Assembly (NCBI GenBank): GCA_002786505.1
Contig: PCTK01000004.1
Location: 2,173-13,927, forward strand
Source: Nitrospinae bacterium CG22_combo_CG10-13_8_21_14_all_47_10
GTDB lineage: Bacteria; Nitrospinota; Nitrospinia; Nitrospinales; VA-1
DNA: 11,755 nt
Reading direction: 5' to 3'
Shown here: one piece after another, positions 5,140 through 11,755 of the stretch
Layout of the letters: the number at the start of each line of letters is the position of its first letter
Numbering within the stretch: the first letter of the stretch is position 1
Notes under the pieces: model-generated
Told to the model about the DNA's origin: nothing
What the model saw: only the letters and a program-made list of their open reading frames with translations
Database searches by the model: none
Position numbers and translations under genes: made by a program

Positions 5140-6453
5140 TTAAAGATCATCCAGGGAAGGGATATTTTTGCGGCGATCCCGTTTCGATTTTGTTTTTTCC
5201 TTCTGGAATTGTCTCCATTGCGCCCTGTCCACCTTGGAAGGAACACCAGCCTCCTCCTCACCATCGTCGTCTTGCGATTTTATCTGAATTCCCTTTTTCG
5301 TTTCCTTCGGCAGGTTGCGTTTGCCTTCTTCAAACTCCTTGGCGGTCAGCCCCGCTTCCATATCGAATAATGATTTCTGCTCTTTTTTCAAGCGTTGTGC
5401 CGACAGGGCCTCTGCCCGGAGTCGGATTTCCTTCGCGTTGACCAACCCGGTTTTCCATTTAGCCGGAATATTCTCGAATCCATACAGAGCTCCTGCCCAG
5501 GCTCCCACCAGGGCACCCAGCATTTCCGTCTCCCTCCCGTAAGCCAGAGAATGCGTGAGGGTGGGGGCGAACCCCGGTTCTGGTGGTTGAAGCACACAAT
5601 ACAAGGCCAGAGGAAGCAGGGTCAGCACAAACCCTTGTGAAGGATGATGGATTTCCTGTTTGGTGAAAGGGTTGGCGTATTCGCATAACCATTGCATGAG
5701 ATCCGGTTCATGAAATCTTTCCGCCAAACCCTTCAAGGCTCCGCTCAAAGCGTTTGAACCTTTAATGCCCCCATCGACCGACTCCGGGAACCTTTGCTGG
5801 TACTGCGCTTCTGCCTGGTGACATACTTCTTCTGCCTCCCGCAAAATATCGATAGCTACAGGGAGATTTTCTTCGGGACACAAAGACAGAAACCGGGTCA
5901 CTAAAAATCCGGTTAACACAGTCCCTACCACCTCAAACCGGTTTCGACTCATCAACAGGCAGGCAGAAAAACATTGCGCCGCCAGGGTTTTAGACCATTT
6001 TTCCTGGAACAAGGCCGGAGGAATGGCGAGGCTGACAAACAGGGCGGTGGAAGAATTCTGCTCTGAAACCTGTTCTTCACCCATGCTCTCTAACCAATCC
6101 ACCGCCCGCCACAGGCAGGCTGAGTGGTTGCGGTAACTGCCGAAATAACCTTCAGGACCGGCTTTCGCAAGCTCTTGAAAAATTTTCGCCGCTGTCGGCA
6201 AAAACTGTTTTTTGTTTTTAAGCAAGGCATCCGCCACCACCAGCGCGCATTGGGCAGGGGCTCCATATAGTCCTTGCATGCAATAATTTTTAATACCCTT
6301 TCCCATAATCGGGCGGACATCCTTGAAATCATCCATCGCCCCGAAAATCTGTTGGATGGCGGCAGGTTTCAACCCCTGCGCGGACCGGCCCATGGCATCC
6401 CCGACCGCCATGCCAAAAAAACTGCCGATTACTTTATCCCGAATATCATTCAT
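5140..6453 (-). CDS. ADP-ribosylglycohydrolase-fold protein with altered metal-site motifs
   Basis: The protein has 437 residues. The N-terminus reads VIGSFFGMAVGDAMGR (8-23), the hallmark start of the DraG/ADP-ribosylglycohydrolase family, whose members remove ADP-ribose from proteins with two metal ions. The usual TDDT metal motif should fall near residues 60-68, just before a helix like ALVVADALL (70-78), but the sequence there is QGLYGAPAQ with no acidic residue. The C-terminal motif, normally GGDTDT, reads YGRETEM (305-311), so two aspartates become glutamates. It is followed by the expected GALVGAWAGALYG helix (313-325) and ENIPAKWKTGL. The fold is therefore clear, but classical activity is doubtful. 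Beyond about residue 350 there is a highly charged tail of ~85 residues (RLKKEQK, DDDGEEE, KTKSKRDRRK), likely disordered. The ATG at 6451-6453 has no clear ribosome binding site. Confidence 0.82.
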   Translation of the reverse strand: MNDIRDKVIGSFFGMAVGDAMGRSAQGLKPAAIQQIFGAMDDFKDVRPIMGKGIKNYCMQGLYGAPAQCALVVADALLKNKKQFLPTAAKIFQELAKAGPEGYFGSYRNHSACLWRAVDWLESMGEEQVSEQNSSTALFVSLAIPPALFQEKWSKTLAAQCFSACLLMSRNRFEVVGTVLTGFLVTRFLSLCPEENLPVAIDILREAEEVCHQAEAQYQQRFPESVDGGIKGSNALSGALKGLAERFHEPDLMQWLCEYANPFTKQEIHHPSQGFVLTLLPLALYCVLQPPEPGFAPTLTHSLAYGRETEMLGALVGAWAGALYGFENIPAKWKTGLVNAKEIRLRAEALSAQRLKKEQKSLFDMEAGLTAKEFEEGKRNLPKETKKGIQIKSQDDDGEEEAGVPSKVDRAQWRQFQKEKTKSKRDRRKNIPSLDDL

Positions 6454-6527
6454 AAATTATTTTTTCAAAGCTGAATGGAGCAACGACTTTTTATGCCGGA
6501 CCAACTCTTTGCCAGCATGACAAACAA

Positions 6528-6590
6528 CCCCCCCTGGCCCCCCTTAACAAGAGGGAATTATTTGAACTTCCCTCCCTTCATAGGGAGGGA
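6528..6590. repeat. C-rich intergenic element with strong hairpin, possible dispersed repeat
   Basis: The element contains C7-TGG-C6 (6528-6543), an imperfect hairpin around CCCTTAACAAGAGGG, and a perfect 8-bp stem-loop TCCCTCCC/GGGAGGGA with a six-base loop (6569-6590). The minus strand carries the matching G-runs. The composition is unlike the flanking coding DNA and resembles the small palindromic elements scattered through many bacterial genomes. No second copy exists in this window, so its repeat nature is inferred. As a terminator for the gene ending at 6605 it lacks a T-run. The rest of 6454-6604 holds nothing else I recognise. Confidence 0.45.
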
Positions 6591-6604
6591 CTGCGGCTCG
6601 CCGA

Positions 6605-7468
6605 CTAGAGAGCCATTAACGGGGTGGGATAATTTTGTTCAGCAATGATCATTTCCGGCAAGTCCTGACCCAGAGCCTGACGGGCAGTGATTCGGGCCAG
6701 TTCCGGATGATTGTTGGTTTCGCTCATATGCATCAACACGACGAGCCGCAATCCGGAATGCTTGACCGAAGATAATAATTCGCCGCAGGCTTCGTTGGAA
6801 AGATGCCCGACATCGCTTTTAATTCTTCTCTTGGTTACCCAGGGATAAGGTCCCGCATCGAGCATATTGACATCGTGATTGGACTCGATGAGCAAAGCAT
6901 CCAGTTTTTGCAGTTTATTTTTAACCGCCGCCGTCACTTGCCCAAGATCGGTGGCTATGCCCAGGCGTGATCCCCGGTAATGGATGACAAAGGCCACCGA
7001 TTCTTCCGCATCATGAGGGGTGGCATAAGGCTCCACCACCAACTCACCGAATTCGACAGGTTGTCCGGCGCGGATGGGATTGAACCCTGGAAGCGTTCCC
7101 ATAGAATGACACGACCGCTTATAGGTTCCCTCGGTGGTGAATAGCTGAAGTTGGTGTTTCCTTAAAAGCGGACCCATACCGCGGATGTGGTCGGAGTGCT
7201 CGTGCGTGGCAAACACCGCGTCCAGTCCATTCAAGGAGCGGTCGATATGGGCCATGCGTTGAGAGAGTTTTTTTTCGCTCAAGCCGGCATCAATTAAAAT
7301 ACGTTTCCCGTCCGCCTCGATATAAACCGAATTACCACCACTACCACTGGATAATATAGAGAATTTTAAGCGGGCAGAGCCCGCAGTCAATGGGTCAATA
7401 CCTTTATGATCGGACAGGTGTCGTGGCGCTTCTGGATTGAGATTTATAACTTTTCTCCGAGAACCCAA
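6605..7468 (-). CDS. Metallo-beta-lactamase-fold hydrolase, WalJ/YycJ-like
   Basis: The catalytic HxHxDH motif is THEHSDH (88-94). Further probable metal ligands are His152 (TPHDAEE), Asp174 (IATDLG) and His247 (LMHMSETNNHPE). Together with FSILSSGSGGNSVYIE (36-51) and SDVGHLSNEACGELL (218-232) these mark the WalJ/YycJ family, a cytoplasmic group of predicted nucleases or phosphodiesterases tied in Gram-positives to cell-wall and replication control. Its job in Gram-negatives is not settled. The longest frame gives 287 residues from a TTG at 7466-7468 with no ribosome binding site. Homologues usually begin at the MKFSVLxSGS strand, about 33 residues later. A TTG at 7388-7390 with AAGG 10 nt upstream is another candidate, so the start is uncertain. 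The stop is TAG at 6605-6607. Confidence 0.9.
   Translation of the reverse strand: MGSRRKVINLNPEAPRHLSDHKGIDPLTAGSARLKFSILSSGSGGNSVYIEADGKRILIDAGLSEKKLSQRMAHIDRSLNGLDAVFATHEHSDHIRGMGPLLRKHQLQLFTTEGTYKRSCHSMGTLPGFNPIRAGQPVEFGELVVEPYATPHDAEESVAFVIHYRGSRLGIATDLGQVTAAVKNKLQKLDALLIESNHDVNMLDAGPYPWVTKRRIKSDVGHLSNEACGELLSSVKHSGLRLVVLMHMSETNNHPELARITARQALGQDLPEMIIAEQNYPTPLMAL
7370..7384. repeat. GC-rich inverted repeat at the 5' end of the WalJ-like gene
   Basis: GCGGGC (7370-7375) and GCCCGC (7379-7384) are perfect arms around a 3-nt loop. The hairpin lies in the part of the reading frame upstream of the conserved fold and just after the alternative TTG start at 7390. On the minus strand it is followed by TTAAAATT. 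It could affect translation, act as an attenuator, or mean that this stretch is really untranslated leader. Confidence 0.35.
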
Positions 7469-7585
7469 AAAGAATAATCGGTGGCTACTACCGGATGAGT
7501 AGCGACAGGTGAATGGAATTCTACCATAGAAAGGATAAATACCTTAACCCAATAAAAATTTCCTGACATTTTCATATTCGTTTAT

Positions 7586-9073
7586 TCAATCCTCTATCTG
7601 GGCTTTTTGCAGGGTACCGCTGTAATCGACAAAAACCGATTTCCACTCAGTGAAAATTTCCAGCGCGGTGGTTCCGGCCTCGCGGTGACCATTGCCAGTT
7701 CCTTTAGTACCTCCAAACGGGAGTTGCACTTCTGCCCCTATGGTCGAAGAGTTGATATAGGTAAGTCCTGTATCGAGTTTTTCGATGGCCTTGAATGCCC
7801 GGTTCACATCCTGGGTATATATTGCCGATGACAACCCAAACCTTGAATCGTTGACGATTTCCACTGCGTTCTCCAGGCTCTTGCATTCCAGGATGCTCAA
7901 AACCGGGCCAAATATTTCTTCCTGCGCAATGCGCATTTTCGGAGACACTCCCGCAAACAACGTTGGTTCAAAGAAGAATCCATTCCGACATTTACCATTC
8001 TTAAAAACATTGCCGCCTAAAAGCAGTTTAGCTCCTTCTCCCACACCCACCTTGCAATACCCCAAAACCTTCTGGCGTTGCGCCTCGTTGATCAACGGGC
8101 CGACATCGGTGGTATTTTTTAGTCCGTCTCCCAGGCGAAGCGCTTTCGTGCGTTTAAGGAGGAGATTGGTAAATTTTTTAAGGACTTTTTTATGCACAAT
8201 AACACGGCTACAAGCGGTGCACCGTTGCCCGGTCGTTCCAAACGCTCCCCATATCACGCCTTCCACTGCCAGGTCGAGGTTAGCATCATCCATCACGATG
8301 ATGGCGTTTTTTCCACCCATTTCCAGGGAGTATTGTTTCATGTTCCAGGCGCATTTATGAGCCACCTTCGCTCCGGTATCGGTGGAGCCGGTAAAGGACA
8401 CCAGGTTGATGTTGTGATGTTCAACCAGCGGTTCGCCGATTTCTGTGCCTGTACCAGTGATGAAGTTCAACACACCCGGCGGCAAGCCTGCCTCTTCAAA
8501 AAGTTTTACAAAACGATATGCCGAAAGAGGGGTATCGCTGGCGGGTTTGAATACTACTGTATTACCGCAAATCAGGGCCGGAATCAGTTTCCAGGATGGA
8601 ATTGCAATGGGGAAATTCCAGGGCGTGATGGCCGCTACTACTCCCACCGGCATTCTAACAGTCATACAAAATTTATTATTCAATTCGGAGGGCACCGTTT
8701 CTCCCTGTAACCGTCTGCCTTCTCCCGCGGTGTAATAGGTCAGGTCAATGGCTTCCTGAACATCACCGCGGGTTTCGTTGAGAACCTTTCCCATTTCACG
8801 GGTCATGTCTTGAGCCAAGGATTCTTTATGCTTGATCAGCAGTTCACCCACCCGGAAAAGAATTTCTCCTCGCTTGGGTGCAGGCAGGTTTCTCCAACAT
8901 TCCTGGGCCTTAACCGCTGATTTCACGGCATTGTTCAGATCGTTCGCATTAGATTTCTGGAAACGCCCGAGAATTTCTTTTTTGTTGGCGGGGTTAATAT
9001 TATCGAAGGTCTTGCCGCTGGAAGAAGCTACCCATTTCCCATCTATAAAATTTTTATAGGTCCTGATCGCCAT
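7586..9073 (-). CDS. NAD(P)-dependent aldehyde dehydrogenase, substrate unknown
   Basis: This enzyme oxidises an aldehyde to a carboxylic acid with NAD or NADP in the cytoplasm. It has 495 residues from the ATG at 9071-9073. Active-site residues are clear: Asn153 in PWNFP, Glu251 in LEMGGKN and the nucleophile Cys285 in GQRCTAC. The cofactor region carries VFKPAS (Lys176) and FTGSTDTG. The C-terminal EIFGPVLS and PFGGTKGTGNGHREAG are also family marks. Length and style resemble the ketoglutarate-semialdehyde/YcbD-like group, but the substrate cannot be read from sequence. An in-frame ATG at 9103 would add 10 residues. I prefer 9073 because AAGGA lies 7 nt before it, and the MAIRTYKNFIDGKWV start matches homologues. 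No partner enzyme is adjacent, so the pathway is open. Confidence 0.93.
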   Translation of the reverse strand: MAIRTYKNFIDGKWVASSSGKTFDNINPANKKEILGRFQKSNANDLNNAVKSAVKAQECWRNLPAPKRGEILFRVGELLIKHKESLAQDMTREMGKVLNETRGDVQEAIDLTYYTAGEGRRLQGETVPSELNNKFCMTVRMPVGVVAAITPWNFPIAIPSWKLIPALICGNTVVFKPASDTPLSAYRFVKLFEEAGLPPGVLNFITGTGTEIGEPLVEHHNINLVSFTGSTDTGAKVAHKCAWNMKQYSLEMGGKNAIIVMDDANLDLAVEGVIWGAFGTTGQRCTACSRVIVHKKVLKKFTNLLLKRTKALRLGDGLKNTTDVGPLINEAQRQKVLGYCKVGVGEGAKLLLGGNVFKNGKCRNGFFFEPTLFAGVSPKMRIAQEEIFGPVLSILECKSLENAVEIVNDSRFGLSSAIYTQDVNRAFKAIEKLDTGLTYINSSTIGAEVQLPFGGTKGTGNGHREAGTTALEIFTEWKSVFVDYSGTLQKAQIED

Positions 9074-9080
9074 GGCCTGA

Positions 9081-9085
9081 TCCTT
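9081..9085 (-). promoter_or_regulatory. Ribosome binding site supporting the downstream ATG of the aldehyde dehydrogenase
   Basis: The minus strand reads AAGGA, 7 nt before the ATG at 9073. The alternative ATG at 9103 has no purine-rich site before it. Confidence 0.6.
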
Positions 9086-9111
9086 GAAAAGTTGAAGGGA
9101 CATTGAAACGA

Positions 9112-9134
9112 GCAGGGCGTTTTACACGCTCTGC
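9112..9134. terminator. Stem-loop between the minor-pilin operon and the aldehyde dehydrogenase gene
   Basis: GCAGGGCGT (9112-9120) and ACGCTCTGC (9126-9134) pair over 9 positions, with one G-T wobble on the plus strand and one A-C mismatch on the minus strand. It lies 83 nt after the pilX-like stop and just before the aldehyde dehydrogenase gene. It lacks a T-run, so it may be a weak pilin-operon terminator or a 5'-leader structure. Confidence 0.3.
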
Positions 9135-9216
9135 CTTTAACAATTTAAACCCGCAAATCCGGATTGGCAAGGTAAAGAGAAAATAACTTATGGAGGGAAT
9201 ATCTGCTTAATGGGCC

Positions 9217-10563
9217 TCAGGTTTCCTGCCAGGCAATAACACTTACCTTATTACCGAGGAACGGAGCCACCATGTCTCCGTTATAAGTGATCTGTACAGA
9301 TCCGCCAATCGTGTTACTGGTTACCAGATTTTCAGCATTGGCCGTATCCGAAGCCACGACAAAACCTTCAAGCTGGACACTGCCAGAAAAAGAAACCTGT
9401 TCTTTGGCCGCCATAAACCCCTGAATGGTGTTGGAGGGAGTGCCGGAAAACTCGATATCCGTCCCGGCTACCAAAAACATGTTCTGAATATCTATCGTAT
9501 CATTAACTGTATCTTTGTAATTCACCACATCGGAGTTGCCGCCAAAGTTGATGTAACCCTCTGCCACAATGGTAGTCGCCCAGCCAGGAGGACAACCGGT
9601 GGTTGTAAAATCCCCTTCGACATAAAAAGATCCATCAGTGATATTACTGCTTCCGGCAGTCCATTTACCCTGGGCGATACTATAACTAAAACCTCCGAAA
9701 ATAGTATCGCCATCTCCCAGAACGGAGTTGGACCAATGGCCTCCTCCCGGATTGGTATAGACATAGATATTTCCATCAGCATCTTCAATAGTCCCATCAT
9801 TTTTCAGGATGTAATTGGCAAAGCTTTTATAATCGGCAGGGTTGATGATGGGTATGTCCTCAGGGGCAACCCCCCCTGTGACACAACCGGTTCCGCTACA
9901 GGTTCCACTCGCGGTTGCTCCCTGGGTTATGGTTGCGCTTCCACCGCTGACGGTTACAGAACTATTTGAGTGAATGCTACCGTTAGTCCCATCAATGGTA
10001 AAAGTTCCGTTGCCGCCAAGATCGCCTTCAGTAGTTATGGCGTTGTCACCCTTGAAAAGACGGCGCACGATCACAGCTTCCAGAGTAACTGTTTGCCCGC
10101 CCTTGGTTCCCGTCGCAGTGAGAATAAGGTTGTTGTCGTCATCATTGGCCGTATCGCCGTCCCCATCATCGTTGTCGGCAACAGTCACGTTGTAAGTGCC
10201 GCCTCCAAAACTGATATTGGTAAGGTCAGCCGTGTTGTTGGCGACAAAGTTAGTCAGAACGTTGTCGAATCCGCCAGCGGCAATTTCAACGCCGGGACTG
10301 CTTTCATCACCTCCGGCGGCATCGGTATAGTTCAGCAGGTTAATGGCCTTGTTAATTCCGGCTTCGGCAATAAAAAAAGCCTCGCGAGACTTATAATAGT
10401 CCGCTGTACGGGAAATATCCTGGGAAGACCATTGAGTAGACACCACAGCCAGCGCCCCCAGAACTACCAGAAGCAAAATTGTTATCGGAAGAGCAACTCC
10501 TTTTTCGCAGGAAAACCATTTAAAACCATCAAAAACTTTTCTGTTAAATTTTGAATTGTTCAT
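9217..10563 (-). CDS. pilX: PilX-like minor pilin with large C-terminal domain
   Basis: The protein has 448 residues. The N-terminus has a charged leader ending CEKG, then the hydrophobic helix VALPITILLLVVLGALAVV (23-41), so prepilin peptidase should cut after Gly22. Glu+5 is absent, as is usual for PilX. YYKSREAFFIAEAGINKAI (56-74) is the PilX N-terminal-domain signature. An Asp-rich stretch, D130 to N144 (NDDGDGDTANDDD), looks like a calcium-binding loop. From about 175 the chain is Gly/Ser/Thr-rich with repeating short strands (GDLGGNGTFTIDG, GSIHSNSSVTVSG), suggesting a beta-helix or beta-sandwich. Cys222, Cys227 and Cys324 could form disulfides. Classical PilX is only ~170-200 residues, so this is an extended form that may do the work of a tip adhesin. 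The ATG has GAGGA 7 nt upstream and overlaps the pilW stop by 4 nt. Confidence 0.85.
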   Translation of the reverse strand: MNNSKFNRKVFDGFKWFSCEKGVALPITILLLVVLGALAVVSTQWSSQDISRTADYYKSREAFFIAEAGINKAINLLNYTDAAGGDESSPGVEIAAGGFDNVLTNFVANNTADLTNISFGGGTYNVTVADNDDGDGDTANDDDNNLILTATGTKGGQTVTLEAVIVRRLFKGDNAITTEGDLGGNGTFTIDGTNGSIHSNSSVTVSGGSATITQGATASGTCSGTGCVTGGVAPEDIPIINPADYKSFANYILKNDGTIEDADGNIYVYTNPGGGHWSNSVLGDGDTIFGGFSYSIAQGKWTAGSSNITDGSFYVEGDFTTTGCPPGWATTIVAEGYINFGGNSDVVNYKDTVNDTIDIQNMFLVAGTDIEFSGTPSNTIQGFMAAKEQVSFSGSVQLEGFVVASDTANAENLVTSNTIGGSVQITYNGDMVAPFLGNKVSVIAWQET

Positions 10564-11351
10564 GATGAGTTCCTCAATGAAACATCCGAATTAAACTCGA
10601 TCACCGTTGAACTGGCATCGTCGGGGTCTACCATCGTCAAAGTGATACCTATTTTATTTACTCCAGCGGCAGTCGCGGAATCATAAGTGAATGTTAATCC
10701 GGAAATTGAAGAATCACTGATGAGGGTCGAAACCGTTCCGTCAACACTCTTCTTAATCGCCGTGCCATCCTGATAAATAATGACAGTATTGTATTTATTC
10801 ACCGTCACCAGACGCGAATTGGTTGCATAGGTATAGGTTGAGGCTACCGCCGTTCCCAGAGGTATGCTGGTCGAAGTGGGAGTGCCGCTGACCGTATTAA
10901 GCTCATAGACCCTGAAGTTGGGGTCAAAAATTACTATTTTATCGCCGTTGGAAAACCCGGTGGTATCCACCACTGTTATAGCGGTGTCATTCTGCACCAC
11001 GGCATTGGTGCCCACTGCTCCTGGAGGCGTCGAAGTACGGACATCATCCAGGTTAGCGCGAAAGGTGATCGAATCCGTTGCGGAGATATCCGTCACTCCG
11101 GTATTAGGGGGAAGCCCGAAGCCTGCCATGCGTATTTCTTTGGTTAAAACCTTTATGAGGTGCCGGCCCTTTGCCCTGATGTTGGTTTCTTCGCTTTCTC
11201 TTTTTATAACCTTATCTTCCTGGACAAATACACTTACCACAACCCCGAGTACGATCGCTCCCAAAGCCGCGGCGATGAGAACCTCAACCATGGAGTACCC
11301 TTGGGACCCTTTTAAATATTTTGTAAAATAGTAAGGTTTTTTAATTCGCAT
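10560..11351 (-). CDS. pilW: PilW-like minor pilin
   Basis: This is a 263-residue prepilin. Cleavage should follow Gly18 (GSQG-YSMVEVLIAAALG), giving Tyr at +1 and the conserved Glu at +5 (Glu23), then a hydrophobic helix to about residue 43. HLIKVLTKEIRMAGFGLPPN (64-83) matches the LxxEIRxAGxG pattern typical of PilW. The rest is a strand-rich, Thr/Ser/Asp-rich globular domain without cysteines. PilW helps start pilus assembly and forms part of the tip complex with PilV and PilX. The ATG lies 4 nt after the pilV-like stop and has only a weak ribosome binding site, so translation is probably coupled. Its TGA stop shares ATGA with the pilX-like start. Confidence 0.9.
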   Translation of the reverse strand: MRIKKPYYFTKYLKGSQGYSMVEVLIAAALGAIVLGVVVSVFVQEDKVIKRESEETNIRAKGRHLIKVLTKEIRMAGFGLPPNTGVTDISATDSITFRANLDDVRTSTPPGAVGTNAVVQNDTAITVVDTTGFSNGDKIVIFDPNFRVYELNTVSGTPTSTSIPLGTAVASTYTYATNSRLVTVNKYNTVIIYQDGTAIKKSVDGTVSTLISDSSISGLTFTYDSATAAGVNKIGITLTMVDPDDASSTVIEFNSDVSLRNSS

Positions 11352-11355
11352 AGTC

Positions 11356-11755
11356 TTATTGGGTTATCAGGGTCTCAATTGATTTCGATTCCGCGCCATT
11401 ATCCCAGGTGACAGTCACCGTAGCATCGATGAAAAAGTCGGCGCTTCCTACTGGCGAGATGGTCCAGGTTCGGGTATAAAATGCTTCAGCGGTTCCGGTG
11501 TCTCCCGCCGCATCGATAACCTCCCCACCCGTGGTCGCCGTCCAGGAATTTGTTGCAGTGTCATAAACGGGAGAATCCAAACCATTCGCATCCGACAAAA
11601 TAATACGGGTCGCCAAGTCCTTAATTTCTTCCATTTTGCTTTGAGCCAGGGTTATTGCCACTGATGATTTTTTGCTTTCCGTATTTTTTTCAATAACTGA
11701 TCCGGACAGGATGGCATAAGCCAGCAGACCTATGCTCGCAATTGCCACGGCAATG
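11356..11755 (-). CDS. pilV: PilV-like minor pilin (5' end outside window)
   Basis: About 132 C-terminal residues are visible; the frame stays open to the right edge. The first visible residues, IAVAIASIGLLAYAILSG, are the second half of a pilin hydrophobic helix in the style of PilV (usually EVLVAMAIxxIGLLA). The leader, cleavage site and Glu+5 lie outside. Then comes TLAQSKMEEIKDLATR, a PilV-like helix at the helix-globular junction, and a short strand-rich domain ending ESKSIETLITQ. A GTG at 11746-11748 lies inside the helix and is not a real start. The gene leads directly into pilW, the normal minor-pilin order. The operon's promoter is not in the window. Confidence 0.85.
   Translation of the reverse strand, partial: IAVAIASIGLLAYAILSGSVIEKNTESKKSSVAITLAQSKMEEIKDLATRIILSDANGLDSPVYDTATNSWTATTGGEVIDAAGDTGTAEAFYTRTWTISPVGSADFFIDATVTVTWDNGAESKSIETLITQ

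Noticed and set aside
5399..6332. Other-frame open stretches inside the ADP-ribosylhydrolase-like gene
   Set aside because: They lack start signals and motifs, while the main frame keeps family sequence along its length.
7518..7545. Possible sigma-70 promoter (TAGAAT -10) before the WalJ-like gene
   Set aside because: The only -35 candidate at 18-nt spacing, TTAAGG, matches poorly, so I did not list it as a feature.
7785..8710. Plus-strand frames of 170-190 residues opposite the aldehyde dehydrogenase
   Set aside because: The minus-strand frame carries all catalytic motifs of the family; the opposite frames have no recognisable features.
1..11755. CRISPR arrays, tRNA or rRNA genes, transposases, toxin-antitoxin or defence systems
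   Set aside because: I looked for direct repeats with spacers, and for the proteins of such systems, and found none. The ADP-ribosylhydrolase-like gene has no ADP-ribosyltransferase partner beside it that would make a DarTG- or Tre/Tri-like pair.

Overview
The window reads as chromosomal DNA from a Gram-negative bacterium with type IV pili. The evidence is a class-III prepilin, a minor-pilin operon, a LapA/LapB-type envelope protein, a periplasmic protein with a signal peptide, and a sigma-54-type promoter. The base composition is moderate, neither strongly AT- nor GC-rich. The gene mix fits Nitrospinota or one of the former deltaproteobacterial lineages; this is an impression from gene content and protein style, and no marker gene proves it. 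No phage, transposase, tRNA, rRNA or CRISPR array is visible.

Layout, left to right. (1) 1-1015, minus strand: the 5' part of a cobalamin-binding protein gene that runs off the left edge. Upstream of it lies a pilA-like major pilin gene with its own rho-independent terminator (488-524) and a good sigma-54 promoter candidate (1000-1015). Repeated TTTTGTCA elements, possible activator sites, lie further upstream (1121-1158). (2) 1231-3907, plus strand: a compact operon of nadD (NAD synthesis), rsfS (ribosome silencing), a DksA/TraR-family zinc-finger gene and a gene joining LapA-like membrane segments to LapB-like TPRs. (3) 3950-6453, minus strand: a small unknown acidic protein, a secreted protein with an internal duplication, and an ADP-ribosylglycohydrolase-fold protein whose usual metal-binding residues look replaced. 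(4) 6454-6604: a non-coding C-rich stretch with a strong hairpin, possibly a dispersed repeat. (5) 6605-9073, minus strand: a WalJ/YycJ-type metallo-beta-lactamase-fold hydrolase and an aldehyde dehydrogenase. (6) 9217-11755, minus strand: minor pilin genes in the order pilV (cut by the right edge), pilW, pilX, tightly packed, with a 4-nt overlap between pilW and pilX.

The pilin genes at the two ends probably serve one machine: PilA forms the fibre, and the PilV/W/X-like proteins would prime assembly and sit at the tip. The usual partner pilY1 is absent downstream of pilX, and the PilX-like protein is much larger than classical PilX. The plus-strand operon joins NAD synthesis, translation control, transcription control and envelope homeostasis, all growth-state functions. 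I see no clear new defence or mobile system. The best leads are the altered ADP-ribosylhydrolase-like protein, the LapA-LapB fusion lacking the LapB metal-binding tail, the enlarged PilX-like protein and the pilA control region.
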